Positions 1 to 11,939 are shown, numbered from the stretch's first letter. The stretch is DNA of 64,000 bases from Himantopus leucocephalus (GCA_003993805.1 RSEF01000002.1:7041021-7105020), one strand, 5' to 3'. Notes: a model not told the origin generated them from the letters alone. Numbers and translations: made by a program.

Positions 1-98
1 CAGGACCCCTGGAAAATAGGCACGGGGCATATATGTGGAGGGTCCCTCATCAGCCCACAGTGGGTCCTCACAGCAGCCCACTGCTTCATCGAGGCAAG
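1..98 (+). pseudogene. acrosin-like exon with catalytic His57 (partial)
   Basis: Open from base 1 in frame 1 and reads [20 protein letters not shown], the canonical S1 protease CGGSLI and AAHC motifs. The catalytic His codon is CAC at 79-81. The exon ends at 98 before a consensus donor (AAG/GTAAGG) and leaves two bases of a split Arg codon, matching the phase of the exon that starts at 488/539. No lesion is visible in this piece. The exon start lies outside the window. Confidence 0.8.
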
Positions 99-326
99 GT
101 AAGGAGGACCAGGGAACTGGCATATCCCCACAACACTAGCAGGTGCCCTGTCCGCAGGACCACATGCTGCTCCCATGCCGTTTCCTTGCAGTATGCCCAG
201 TGCCTGGGCATTCCCCAAGCCCAGCTGAGAGACTGCTCAGGAGAAGGCTGGGCTCGTACCACTGCTTTCTAGCAGCCTCCAGCTCGACATTCCTTGTGCC
301 TGAGGCATGCTAGGGCAGTCGCACCT

Positions 327-424
327 GCCATAGTGCTGCTTTCCTCTCTCCCCTGTGAAGCAGAAGGCAGGGAANCGCCATAGTGCTGCTTTCCTCTCTC
401 CCGTGTGAAGCAGAAGGCAGGGAA
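327..424. repeat. 48-bp direct repeat around single N (assembly artefact)
   Basis: Positions 327-374 and 377-424 are identical except for one base (CCCCT versus CCCGT) and are separated only by N375 and one extra C. This is what an unmerged contig overlap joined by one N looks like. It lies in the intron of the acrosin-like gene. Confidence 0.8.
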
Positions 425-486
425 CTGATGGGCTGCTGTAGCACATAGCTCTGCTCCCCCTGACCCCTCTCTCCATCTGCCTTCCA

Positions 487-587
487 GGCACATCACAATG
501 TGGTGGGTGGTGATCGGGGCCACCCGGTTGACTCAGNGGCACATCATAATGTGGTGGGTGGTGATCGGGGCCACCCGGTTGACTCAG
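487..587. repeat. 50-bp direct repeat around single N inside an exon (assembly artefact)
   Basis: Positions 487-536 and 538-587 match at 49 of 50 bases and abut the N at 537. The unit contains the acceptor-side start of the acrosin-like exon, so a naive translation would duplicate about 16 residues. The match to three other single-N sites in the window argues for an assembly cause. Confidence 0.8.
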
Positions 588-804
588 CTAGGCCCTGAGG
601 CCCAAGCGCGCAATATTAAATGGCTAACGATTCACAAACACTATAGTAATATCTCGGAGAGGAACAACATTGCGTTGCTGGAACTGGACCAGCCTGTCCA
701 GTGCTGCTACTACGTACAGCTTGCCTGTGTGCCCGATGCCTCGCTGAGAGTGTCAGAGCTGAGAACCTGCTACATCAGTGGTTGGGGCTCCATGACTGCA
801 AGAT
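488..804 (+). pseudogene. acrosin-like exon with Asp102 position (Asn here), partly duplicated by assembly
   Basis: The acceptor is CTTCCAG at 481-487. The exon begins at 488, but its first 49 bases are repeated at 539-587 after a single N at 537, so the real exon is probably 266 bases (539-804 equivalent). It reads WWVVIGATRLTQ, then IKWLTIHKHYSN, NNIALLELDQPVQC and ISGWGSMTA, the usual S1 order with the ISGWG loop intact. The catalytic Asp of NDIALL is Asn: codon AAC at 666-668, one G-to-A change from GAC. The donor is GAT/GTGAGT at 805. The exon ends in phase 1, whereas the next recognised exon starts in phase 0, which independently implies that an intervening exon is missing. Confidence 0.72.
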
Positions 805-1407
805 GTGAGTTCCCAAAAAGTATGCGTGTCTTGAGTGCAAGCTTGGCATTCTGGGGAGATGGGTTGGGCTTCCTGACAGCAAAGGTGAAAGCCAGAGTCA
901 GGCTGTGGGGACATATGCCTATAGACAGACGGGCCTGACCGATTACCCAAAGTAAGACAGAAGGCAAGCACCGGTACAATGCCTTCAAGATGCAAAGCCA
1001 AGTCCTAAGAAAGGGGTTCACCCAGACTGGGGCTCACCTCCCCTTCCCCAACTGCAAGTCCTTGCCCAGTGCCCACCTTGTCCCAGAGACTGGGGATTCT
1101 GCCCAGAAAGCACATCCAGTGCTCTTGGCAGCCCATATATGTCCAGATTTGGATCTGGATTGAGATGTCCAAATCCCAATCCCGGAACATCCCTCTTCCA
1201 CACATCCAGATCACTGTGCAGAGAGATTGATCTACCTTACAGGCCCACAACCCCCTTCTAGACAAAGTTCTGTAGGCTTCAGCACCTGAGCAGAGCCTTT
1301 CTGTGCAGTGAATAGAGCTCTGGTAGATACTGTGAGAGAGAAGGAGACAGCTGCAGTGCTGACAGTGGCCACCCAACACCACCTTAATCCTCTCTCCTCC
1401 ACTGCAG

Positions 1408-1665
1408 GGTGACAGCGGTGGTCCTCTCGTGTGCAAAGACAACAATGCTGACTAATTCTGGCTTGTTGGAGTGACCAGCTGGGGGAAAGGCTGTGCAAGA
1501 GCAAACCAGCCCGGAGCCTACACCTCCACTCAGCACTTTTATGACTGGATCCTGGTACAGATGGGACTGCAGCCAGCAGTAATGGCTACTCCAGCATCAT
1601 GGGCATGGAGTCATTTTCCCACCGCTTCAACCCCCTTTCAGAGGCCAAGGCCAATACCAACATAA
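1408..1665 (+). pseudogene. acrosin-like last exon with Ser195, interrupted by TAA
   Basis: A good acceptor (pyrimidine tract, CTGCAG at 1402-1407) precedes GDSGGPLVCKDNNAD, with the nucleophile Ser195 codon AGC at 1414-1416. The next codon is TAA (1453-1455), after which the same frame continues with [15 protein letters not shown] and [18 protein letters not shown], the conserved acrosin C-terminal part of the catalytic domain, and a short tail containing several prolines that ends at 1663-1665. The stop sits where acrosins have a Tyr-Phe-Trp stretch, so a single-base change from a Tyr codon is the simplest origin. The long proline-rich tail of mammalian proacrosin is not present. Confidence 0.75.
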
Positions 1666-1931
1666 TCAGGCAGATTTAGCTCCTGCCCATTTCCACTCCA
1701 GAAGCTGGTGGAATTCTTTACTCGGCTGCAGGAGCTCTTGCAGGTCCAAAGGGGAAAAAAGGCTTGAGCAGCAGGATGAACAGGATCCAATGGTGGCTGC
1801 AGTATTCCACAACCATTTCTTTCTGGGGCAATGCCTGCTGATCCAAAGGCAGCCTTAGTGTCAAAGGCCTGCTCTGTCCTGCCCACATTCCTCTAAATGC
1901 ACACAAATGCTGATGTTGACTTAGTTCTCGA

Positions 1932-1937
1932 AATAAA
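1932..1937 (+). promoter_or_regulatory. polyadenylation signal AATAAA
   Basis: AATAAA occurs 267 bases after the end of the acrosin-like reading frame and is the first canonical hexamer on the plus strand downstream of it. A GT-rich stretch does not follow closely, so its use is inferred only from position. Confidence 0.35.
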
Positions 1938-3974
1938 GTTGCCAGTTTTCACAGCTAACCATGCTTCAGCTCAATTCAGTCTCCTGTGCAATTCAAGGAC
2001 TTCCATGGCAGGCAGACAAGTACGGCACAAAGGGAAAGAGTCACTCAAAAGGGCTGAAAACATGCCTGGTTCAGAGAGGAGGGTGCTCAGAGCCACCATG
2101 GGATGGAGAAGACTGGCACATTAAGGCTAGAAAAAGGACAGGAAAAAATGATTTGACATGCAAACAACTTTGGGGGTATGCATTAAGGCACACAAGCTGA
2201 TGATCAGGGCCTGGCGTAAGCCTTAGCTAACTGAACAGACCATGGGAAACTCCTGAGCGTGACAACAGAAATTGCTGACCATAGCAAACAGAGTGAGAAG
2301 CTGACAGGAGTTACAGTGCCATAAGGAATACCCAGATTTCATTGGTAGTTAAGGGCAACTGATGTGAGAGGTGGCCACACTTCACAGATAATTGAAGGAA
2401 GAGTTGGGGTCATTTCAGGGAGAGGAATCTGGCAGGGACAGCATCTATCTTTAAAAGTATTTTATTACAAGTGCAGAAGTGAGGAAAGAGAATTTAAAGC
2501 AGCCGAAAAATGTAAAGCTTTCATTTCAACACAGTTCGTTATTCCTTTTGCTTTTAGCTGGAGAAACACAGGCACGACACAATGCCCAACCAGCCATGCA
2601 GCAACCTGTCCAATTTACAGCAGTGCTTGGCAATTTAAGGTTTTCCTTCAGGTGCTGACAGTCATGATGCAAAAGAAAAGCCGCATGACTGATTACAGCC
2701 TGAGCTCTCTCTGGAAACACAAAATAAAAGAGGGATGGGTGCCAAAAAAAACCCCAAACCTTCCTGTTTAGGTGGAATTCAGGAGCTAGACAAAGATTAT
2801 ACTGTTACGTATGTCCATCTTTCCGTCCCAGACTGATGACGACATTCCTTGGGATGACGACAAGGAAGGCGCAGTGTGGTGACAGGTCGGGCAGGTGGAG
2901 GACAGTGGGCTGGCAGTGACAAAAGGAGGACATACTTCCTTTGACCCCCAACTCCCCAAATATCAGATGCAGATTGATAAAATCGCTGGTTACCAATAAC
3001 AAATGCCAGAAAGTGGTAGTGAGCAGCACAGTCATCTTCTCATTGGGTGGAAATGGGGCCTTATTTCCACTAAACAAATTTTGATCCACAATTTCTAATT
3101 CTAGCCATCTATTGTTTGGCAATTATCGTCTTAAAGTAGTCCTTGGGGACATCACCAAGCCCAATTCATTCTTTTGCTCTGAACTATATTGACCTCTATA
3201 GAAAAACACACATTACTTCAGAGAAATGAGAGAACAGGCCCTGGGTAAACCTTTCAAAGCTTTCTGTCCCTTTTTTTCTTTTTTTTTTTTTTTAAGAACA
3301 AAAACCAGATTTACAGTCTGAAACTTTTTGTACTAAATTCAAGATCTTAAAATATGGGTCAAATTTGTAGTGTAAGGAGCTTAATTATTCTTTTAAAACA
3401 CATTCTATGTTTTCCCACAGTTATCCTATATTGCATTATACAAGTAACCAGCTCAATCGTACAAGGGAGGCTGAGAAAAGAGAACAAGTTTTCACCACGG
3501 CATTAGAGATGACAACTGCTGGAGGCAGGTTACCAGACTTAACTGACAAATTATTTCACCTGCTATTGCAAATCCTGCATTCCTAAGTACTTTAGACAAA
3601 CCTCTTCATAAACCTCTTAATCTGCTACTTGAAACAATTCCCAGGCTGGAACATTCAACTCAAAGTAATATAAAGTTAACCCTCACCAAAGAAAACTCAT
3701 AGCTTTAAAAAGATGTGCTCTAACAGCAAATTTAGCTTGAGTCAGATAAGCCCAAGTTCATTCAAACCTGACTGTAAGGCAGAGGTTTTTCTTTTAAGAT
3801 GGAAAGAATTGAAAGGAAATTAAAGGTTAAAATGGATTAAGATAAAAATCACACAAATGAAGAAGCCACAAAGAAACCGGAACTGCAAGCCAAGTATTTT
3901 TAACAAAACCCAAAATGCCAAGGTATAACAATAAGGTTAAAAATGGTAACTTGTTAAACTGACAATGTAAATTA

Positions 3975-4300
3975 ATTAATATAGCCAGAAAGTTTTCCTT
4001 AACTGTTTGTAAATTAAAATATGTGTATATAAACCTGCCCAGGTCAACAGAAATTTTACTCCTGAATTAAGATGCTATTGTTGGGGGGTATAAAATCCTC
4101 CCAGATGTAGATTACAACTCCTAAATCCTGGAAGATTGCATCATCAAGTCAGCAGGACACTGAATTAAGAGCCATCTCTGCTGCTGACATACATTCTGAC
4201 TTCTAGTAAGTCATTTCTCCTGTGTTTGTTTCTATTGCAGCCTCTCCTCAGCTCTTACCATAAATAAAATAAACTCCTCAGAGCAAAATTTTTCTTTCAC
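3975..4300 (+). mobile_element. possible degraded solo LTR
   Basis: A TATA-like box (TATAAAA, 4089-4095) is followed 174 bases later by overlapping AATAAA hexamers (4263-4273), the spacing expected of U3-R in a retroviral-type LTR. No matching second LTR, primer-binding site or internal coding region is seen, and the outer ends cannot be fixed because no clear TG...CA borders or target-site duplication are visible. Chance placement of both motifs in AT-rich DNA remains a real alternative. Confidence 0.22.
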
Positions 4301-4818
4301 TGTATGCCTGTATAGGGCCAGCACCAAGAAGAAGCAGGATTTTACCTTAATGCAAGCAGCAACAAAGAGAGAGTCGTAAATCCCTCAAAGGCCATTCTTC
4401 CCACATAGTTTGATTTCTGCAGAGGCCAAGGAACGTTAAACAGTAATTTCTCCATTAATCCCAAGCACTTGTGTTTGACCTGTTTTACCCCATCCACTGG
4501 TGATCTCCAATTTGGAATGTAACTGGCACCGAAGCCTCAAATACATTAATTACAGGTAGAACATCTGATAAGGAATTTTATATTAAAGCAGAAAACCAGC
4601 TTTCAGTCCTCCCTGAGTACTGAAGTTAAAAATAATCCGCACTAGAAACACTATCTGATGTAGTATCACTTGATAACTTATAGACGATGTTTGTCAAGGA
4701 TCTACTAATGCTATGAGGTCAGACCAGGGGTTTAAAAGAAAAATATACCCACACCATCAAAGTGACTTTACAAACACCCCATATTTCAAAAAAGGAAAAA
4801 ACAAATCATATTTTTAAT

Positions 4819-4848
4819 TCATGTCAGGTTTTTATCATGTCAGGTTTT
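4819..4848. repeat. 14-bp tandem duplication, period 16
   Basis: TCATGTCAGGTTTT occurs identically at 4819-4832 and 4835-4848. Confidence 0.85.
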
Positions 4849-4994
4849 GGAAAACACATTTGGAACATTCAGTTTTGGTTACACAGGAAAACAGGCAATA
4901 TTGGGTGGATAGTGAATTGTTTTGGTGTTATATAAGACATTGGTTAGAAATCCATGTGACTTCAAAGGGAGATTACACAAGATTATAGACCTAG

Positions 4995-5064
4995 GGTGAA
5001 ATTCTGGCTCTGATAAAATCACTGGCAAAAGTCCCACTGGCTTGACCACTGCCAGGATTTCACC
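4995..5064. repeat. palindromic ancient repeat (GGTGAAATTCTGGC arms)
   Basis: The arm at 4995-5008 and the reverse complement of 5051-5064 agree at 13 of 14 bases, with a core containing CACTGGCAAAAGTCCCACTGG. Sequences of this kind (a GCCAGGATTTCACC arm around a core of the CTGGCAAAA...CCCA type) are, from memory, a common old interspersed motif in sauropsid genomes; the family name cannot be given without a repeat library. It falls inside a 145-residue minus-strand open frame, which is one reason to doubt that frame. Confidence 0.5.
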
Positions 5065-8000
5065 TCTAATCATGAAAACCCAGGCATGCAAACCCAGGTG
5101 TATCATATGAGTGCATCTCTCTGCAACAGTAAAGCCTGGAAAACTTTTTGTGATCTCTCCCAGAGCTGTGTGTGGGTTTTGTCTCATTTTTAAGATATTC
5201 TCTCTTCTGCTGTAGATTTTTCTTTCTATACAAATTAGGAAGGCTGTGCATGCAAGCAAAAACAACGGAACTGCCTGGAAAAAAAAGCTATGAAACAGAT
5301 TTTTCTGTTCTTTCAAGCCACGGCTTTAGGAATAGCAAGGAGCACAGAAGCCTTCCTCCCATTTCACTGCCTTTCCCACCTTTGGTGAAGCTGGAGAGAT
5401 CATGCTCCATCTTCAATAATGGCCCAAGGGTGTTATCATGACACATAGTAGCTTGCGGAGCATCCTTTAGAAAAGCACTCTGAGATCGGGGCAGTGCCTG
5501 TGAGACCCAGGTGAGTGCTGAGGTTGGGAATGCTGTTCACATCGGCATTTCATCTGCACATCCATTTTCTCCTTTTTAATGTCCACCTGCCTTTACCACA
5601 AGGACACTACCAGGGGAACAACTCCATGACTGAAAAACCAGCCTAAAAGCAATCACTGAAATGTTCCTTGTGCCACAGACAATGTTTCACATGGAGACTG
5701 GCAGCCAAAAGGCAGTCAGCTTGAAAAAAAAATTCTGATCCTGATTCTTACAGTGTTTCCTCATTCCCCAGGGCAAATACTGCTTGACTGTTCCAGCGTG
5801 CCCTGCACCAGCAAGCACGAGGCCAACACCTCTACACGTAATCAACACAGCAACAGAGAGAGACCCAGCCACCTTCCGTGCTATCCAACAGGAGATCATC
5901 CACAGCTGTCAGTGCACAGCTAAAAACACGTGCGGTACAGCCCCCTTGAATGCCATCTGGGGCTGCTTGCTCTTCCCAGCAAATACAGAGGTTATGCATT
6001 ATCATATATCCTCCCCTGTCAGGTAAATGCAAGGCATCCCATCTACCATTGCTGGAATCCATCCCAATGCCACCATTTATTTCACTAGTGCTTTCAACAC
6101 AGCTCTGCAGTTCAGCAAGAGGTTTCGCCAGCTAAAAAATGAGTGTAATGCTCATTTACAGCAAAAGTGTTGTGACAGTTAACTGTGTAATATTTGTAAA
6201 GGCCTCTGAAAATATAAATCACTATAGTGTTCAATTATTAACCTTGATTACTATTGCTTATGCAGAACTTTGGGTTGGGGTTTACAAAGGCAAGAGAAGA
6301 TTAATTATAACTTGTCCTAAAAGCAAAATAGGAGGAAGTGGAACACCCTCAATTTTGCTCTCATGAAAAAACGCAGTCACTTAGAGCAGCAGCCTGAAGA
6401 TGCTGAGAGCGCCAAGCTCATTAGCCAGCGTACATGAGCGCCCAAGTGAGCACTAAGCACACAGCCCACAAGAAAGGGATCAGTTGATTCCTGCCTCTCA
6501 GCAGCACACAGACCAGCAATACAGTTTCACAAACATATCAAATAGTCTTTCTCAGACTGGTCCAGTGACAAACCTTAAGATGTACACAACTGAAAAGCAT
6601 CAACTTGCGAAAGAACCTCTTCCCAAAACCACAACTGTGCATTCTGTCATAAAGTTTGCTTTTTGTAATCTGCTACTGTCAGGAACTTAACACAGCCATA
6701 ATAATTTAAATTCCAGGACTAATAGAAAATATCAGCCTTCAATGCAAGTTTTGAAGTGTTCAGTGGTTTAAATACAAGCAGTGTACTCTTCTGTGCACAG
6801 TGCAAACACTACGTGACTGTTACACCACTGGGCTTTGGAAGGAGCCGGAGAGGCAGCTGTGGCTGCAGGGAGATACGTGCTTTATTAATGAGTGCTCAGA
6901 ACTGATAGGGAAAATCCAGCACAACTTCTATGTGAAATAACATACCTTTTAAGCCTGGAAATGCGTAAAACACAGCATGTGAAATAGAGACAGCACTGCT
7001 CTTGCTTTTAAAGAAGTTAAGCAACTGTCTAGTTTCTTCAAAAGGCCTGTAGGATCCACAGATCTTTTTTTCCTTCCCAAAATAATGAAATCATAGACTT
7101 AAATCTATCACAGACATCTTGCACTATGAACTCTACTCTCCAAAAGTATTGACATCCTTGTATTTGTCATTGCCCAAACAGATGAAAGAGGTAAATAACA
7201 AGAAAAGTTAACCCACTGCTTGCAATAGTTACAAAGTCAATAGTTTTTTACCTTGATGGTATCTCCCTAAAGAAGGAAGCACTGCACGTTAGAAGACCTC
7301 AATACAAAGATTATCAGAGTTGAGCAGTACCTCTGCAAGTGAAACTGTGGTTCCTGTGCTGATACTGAAAAACTTTTGCCGGCTGTAGCAGCAGAACAAG
7401 CTAATTTCTTCAGAGGATGGGGGGCTATTAGCTTAGACCTCTTTGGCTGAACACACTGTATGTGCTAATCAGAATTAATATGCTTGATTCAGCCACTATT
7501 TCTTTATTTGGATCTAAATGTTCACAAAATCAGCAGGGATTTTTTTTTTTTTTTTAATCTTGCTGCAGATGGAAATTTCCATACTACAGTTCTGCAATGA
7601 TTGTAAACAGGAGACTGGTTTCAACATCATCAGATCTTAACCCTTTACATAAAGAACAGTGGCTGAATAATCTGTAGGGAAGAGAGATCAGGGCAATCCA
7701 ACAAGGGCTCTGTGCAAAAAGGAGGAACTGAAACTGAGAGTTACATTTCTGCTCAGCTCCCTATTTTTTAACTGTAATGAAGATGAAGAAAAAGGAAAAC
7801 AGTAAAAGAAAAAAGATAAAAGAAACAGTGGGTCACTAACTTTGAAGAACTTAACACTTTATTGTTAAAATCTGCATCTGCTCCTTAATCCGATATTATA
7901 TATTAGCTTGCCGTGGGCATCCTCCATCCATGTGCCATATCCCTCCAATTTGCTGTATGTGCTGGAGACGCAGTGACTCTGCCTCCTCATACCTTTAATA

Positions 8001-11000
8001 GAGCATGTTTTCCAGAAATGTGTGTGCACAGGAAAAGGAGACAGGGTTTCCGAGTTTCCAAGTCTCGTCCTACGCACAGCAGTTGAGCTACTTCAGGATT
8101 TGCTTCAATCTTCAGACATCAATGGAGGGATTAAATCTTTCAAGGGTGTATTTATATAATCCGGGCCTACGTTATCTGAGGGATAGATTGTCCCTGCCAC
8201 ACCTCTCCATGGCAGCAGCCAGGCAGGTTTGCTTTGTTTTCCCTCCACAGCAGAATAAAGTAAAATAATAATACAATAACAGTTTTTAAAAACACAATAT
8301 CTAAACAATATCTAACAAGTCCCATAGTGATTTGGGGTTAAATCCCAAATTCCAGGTCTTCCTTAAGGCTTAAGTTGTAAATCAAATGCAAAACTGTCAA
8401 AACCTTGCGTCACATCTAGCAAACGCAGACACATATTTCAAGTTCAGAGAGAACATTTCAAACTCTTGAAATACAACCAAGCTGGTAAAAAAACACACAT
8501 TCTCGAAGCAGAGATGTTCTGGTTCATGACTTCTGTACTTCGTACTGGGAAGTGATCCAGCCTTGTGCAGTTTGCAATCTCCATTGGAGAGGACTTCCCC
8601 CCCAAAGTCTCACTTGAATGTTCACACCTTTCATTAGATTTACGAGACTTGTTTACTGGCTGTTGTTTAACATGCTATTCTCACAAAATCCTCTTGCTAC
8701 GCTGTTACAGCAGTCTGAACTAAATCAAAAGCCTGATCCAAATGTTTAAGCCTCTTTCTACTTTTAGCATATTTTTGCCACTGAGGGACTATCATCTGGT
8801 CCCTACAGTCCTACATCCACTAATTAAACAGTGCACCTCATCTGCATTGCAACACCAACCGTGCAAAACCAATCAACTCTATCACACTCGTGAATTGAAA
8901 TCTGTGAAGTACCATATCACCGATAAAAGCAGATATTACCGTGTTCTTTCAAAATAAGATGAATCTTCTCCCTCACAGAGGGTTTTCCTTTTATTTTTTG
9001 CTTAAACCTAACTGGAGGGAGCTGGAAAGCCTGGGCCTTTGTGAGTACCAGTCCCTTGAATTCCTTGTCCAAGTTTGCAGGCTATGTATAGTTTTTGATT
9101 AATATTTATTTGACCATTTTGACTTCCTTTTGAGTTCTGTGTATCTTACTGGGCCTGGTTTCACTAAACTGGCAGTGATCTCTATAAGTTAAATTTTGTA
9201 ATTTTATATGCATTAACATAGATACTTTTTGAGACTGCATTTTTATTTAAAAAAAAAAAAGTGTCGCATACAAAAATGGCTACTTTCATACACATGTGAG
9301 CAGGAGCTATGGTTTGCTGATGAATTATTGCATAGATTTGAACACACTGCTCCAAGAAAAGATCTATAATTGTTTAGTGGTTGGGCTGCTGGCAGAATTC
9401 CCTGCCTGGGGCTGTTTTTATAAATAGGCCTGAGGACAAACAAACAAGCTACTAATAACAAGTCGACTGTTCTGTTTTGAAGCAGCCCTGCTTTGTGTTG
9501 TCCAGCATACGAGAAGCTCAGATGGCAAATATAGCAAAACCCGTGGCAAGGAGTAAGGGTAGATCATGCCAGGAATCAGTGGCACTTCTATTTCTCTAAA
9601 ATGCTAAAATTTCAGTTCACTAAAATAAGCTTAATTTGGGGGAAATACCAAAATACACAAAGCTGTGTATGGCTCTGCTGTTTCAGATCTCCATTTCCCC
9701 TATTACCAGGTAAAGTTAAGAAACCAGGTAAAACGGCTTATTAACAGACATCACCAATGCCAGAACTCCTGGTGAATGCCTAAAGCAAGATGGTCTTGCT
9801 TTTTCCAACAGTTTCTTTCACTACGTTCCACTCATAACTACATCAAAGATCTGGACAATACTCAGGACAGCCTGCTTGGACTCTAATGAAGTTCTCATAT
9901 TTGTCAGGAATACAAGGTGCCTCATCACAACTTTTACCGGGAGCTTCTCTTTCCATAGGTAATCCGCTGGGTACTTAAGCAAAGGCAAAGGTCAGATTTT
10001 CTGCCACCTCTGTTGCAGCCTGTTCACCTAATCTCATCACACTGCAAAATTTTTCTCTTGCTTTTTAATGTTTTGTGACGGTGATTTAGACTTCCCAGCT
10101 AAGTACTCAAACCCATTTATTGGTCCTTCAGTACCTTTCTTTGAGAAAGACAGTCTTGAATATCTTTCTCTGTTATTTCATATACTTCTTTCTCTTTCAG
10201 GAAATAACTACAAGATAAGTAGAAGACATTTGCCACCTTTGGCCTTGGAAGCTTATTTTTTACGAATAAATGGAGGCCAGGGGAGTTTATACAGGAACAA
10301 CCCATCCTGATGCAGTAATGCAAGGAAAATTAGGCCCCTTACCCTTCTAAATTTCCCTTCTGTTGCTTATGGATCTTATCTCTGCTACTTGGAGGATGAT
10401 CTTCACCAGCCTCTGTTGGCCCTGGCTTCCTTGATGTAGACGACATAACTTTGCTGCCTGCTGCTCATTTTCACTGCTAAGCTTCCTTCTGGGAGGGGCT
10501 TATTTTTCCTTTCCATGATTGCATTGGTTTTGCTTTGTTTTGTCTTTTGTATTCTACTTGGAGAACATAGTTTGTCCCCACAACCCTCCTCAAAGACTTA
10601 GCAGGTCTCTTATCTCGTTCTTTATGTCATTCAGCATTAGCAGCTTAGTCTGCAAAAACAAATCCTCTTTTTTGCTGATAAGAAGAGCCACTTACGCTAT
10701 TCCTTCCCCTTTGTTTTCTCCTCTCTTCGGAGGGAAGATCTAGCCAGTTCTAATGCCACTTCATGTGATGACGCAGGCAAGAACGTGAAGTCCAGTGGAC
10801 CATACGCAATTGCTACCGAGGTGAGCACTTTTCTGATAATACCCAGAAACGATGGAGTCAGCACGGATTAAGGAAACAACGAAGCGCTCAGCATTTATGG
10901 CAACACACTGACGCATTTCAGGGTATGTGTTGAAGCCCCAGGGGAAGCAGCAGTAACATTGCTAGCATAGATGAAAAGACTCTAGGTAATAGTATAAAAA

Positions 11001-11463
11001 CACATTTGGCCAGAAGAAAATCCTCTCTGGAGGAACTACATTGGTCCTAACAGCAGCAGAGCAGAAAGATGACCTGGTAGGAATAATAATCGAGAGAGCA
11101 GCAGCTGATTTCTCTCCAGAATCACAGTTCCCTTGGCACAGCAAATGCCATGCAGCCCTCCCAGACAGTGCCCTCATAAATCAGCTCCACTGCCACAATT
11201 TGTACTTGATTTCAAATGGTCCACTGCCTACAACATAAAACTATCACAGCTTTCAGCAATGCATAACTTCTCAGACCTCCACAGGATGGTGGCTGGGTGA
11301 GCAGACACCAAAATGGACACCAGCATCCTCTCAAGGGGGTCTAGATTGGCAGGTGAGCCAAAGGCAATGCCAGACCAGGGGCTAGGCAGTACCTGCTCTC
11401 TGGATAAATGGACTACTACAGGGCTGTTAATCCAGCAACATTTCCAGAAGCACTAAATCCATT

Positions 11464-11480
11464 GGGGGGGGGGGGGGGGN
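11464..11480. repeat. poly-G run ending in single N
   Basis: Sixteen G residues (11464-11479) run straight into an isolated N (11480). Assembly broke or was patched at the homopolymer. Confidence 0.9.
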
Positions 11481-11924
11481 TACTAAAGCATAAGCATTAC
11501 CAAATAAAAAACATTTCACTAGTTTACATACATGCAAACAGCTTTGTTCTTGAAATCTTGCTGCTCCTCAGCAGGTATCTAATAGTACAAGAAAACCCTC
11601 AGAGCACCTACTTACACAAGAAGGGGGGAAAACGACATTCTTTTTCAGCTTTAATGAAACCAGTTGTTTCTGCAAGTTTCTGCCGTCCTGCTATACCACA
11701 GCTGCTCCAGCCCCACCGTCAGCTTTAGCCAATTGTAAGTCATCAGTTTTCACCACACAATGCAGCTGAAAGCCAATTCGGCTGGTAACACTGCTGGAAA
11801 GGACTCATTATTTGCCCAGATCTTGTATTAACCTTTTATTTCCCTTGAATATCACCACTGAAAAAAGAACAGCTCACACTCCGCAAAGAGATCAGAGAAA
11901 ACAGATAGAAAAAGAGAAGGGGGT

Positions 11925-11939
11925 GGGGGGGGGGGGGGG
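11925..11939. repeat. poly-G run
   Basis: Fifteen consecutive G residues, preceded by GGGGGT in a purine-rich tract (about 11887-11945). The tract has G-quadruplex or triplex potential; no gene context is visible. Confidence 0.9.

Larger units (their letters stand above)
1..1665 (+). pseudogene. ACR: acrosin-like serine protease, 5'-partial, probable pseudogene
   Basis: This is a trypsin-fold (S1) protease gene whose first exons lie left of the window. Three exons are visible: one with the His57 motif TAAHC, one with the Asp102-equivalent segment, and one with GDSGGP (Ser195). The last exon reads [11 protein letters not shown] and [13 protein letters not shown], which is closest to acrosin, the sperm acrosomal protease, rather than to pancreatic trypsins. 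Three lesions are seen: the usual NDIALL reads NNIALL (AAC at 666-668); no exon encoding the CAG-x-CQ segment with the specificity-pocket Asp189 can be found in the 603-base interval before GDSGG; and TAA at 1453-1455 interrupts the last exon. Splicing exon 804 directly to 1408 would give an immediate TGA. The acrosin family call is fairly sure; orthology to ACR rather than a paralogue is not. Known acrosins act at fertilisation; this copy is probably inactive. Confidence 0.72.

Noticed and set aside
4879..5316. 145-codon minus-strand open frame
   Set aside because: No family resemblance, no splice or promoter support, and it contains a palindromic interspersed repeat.
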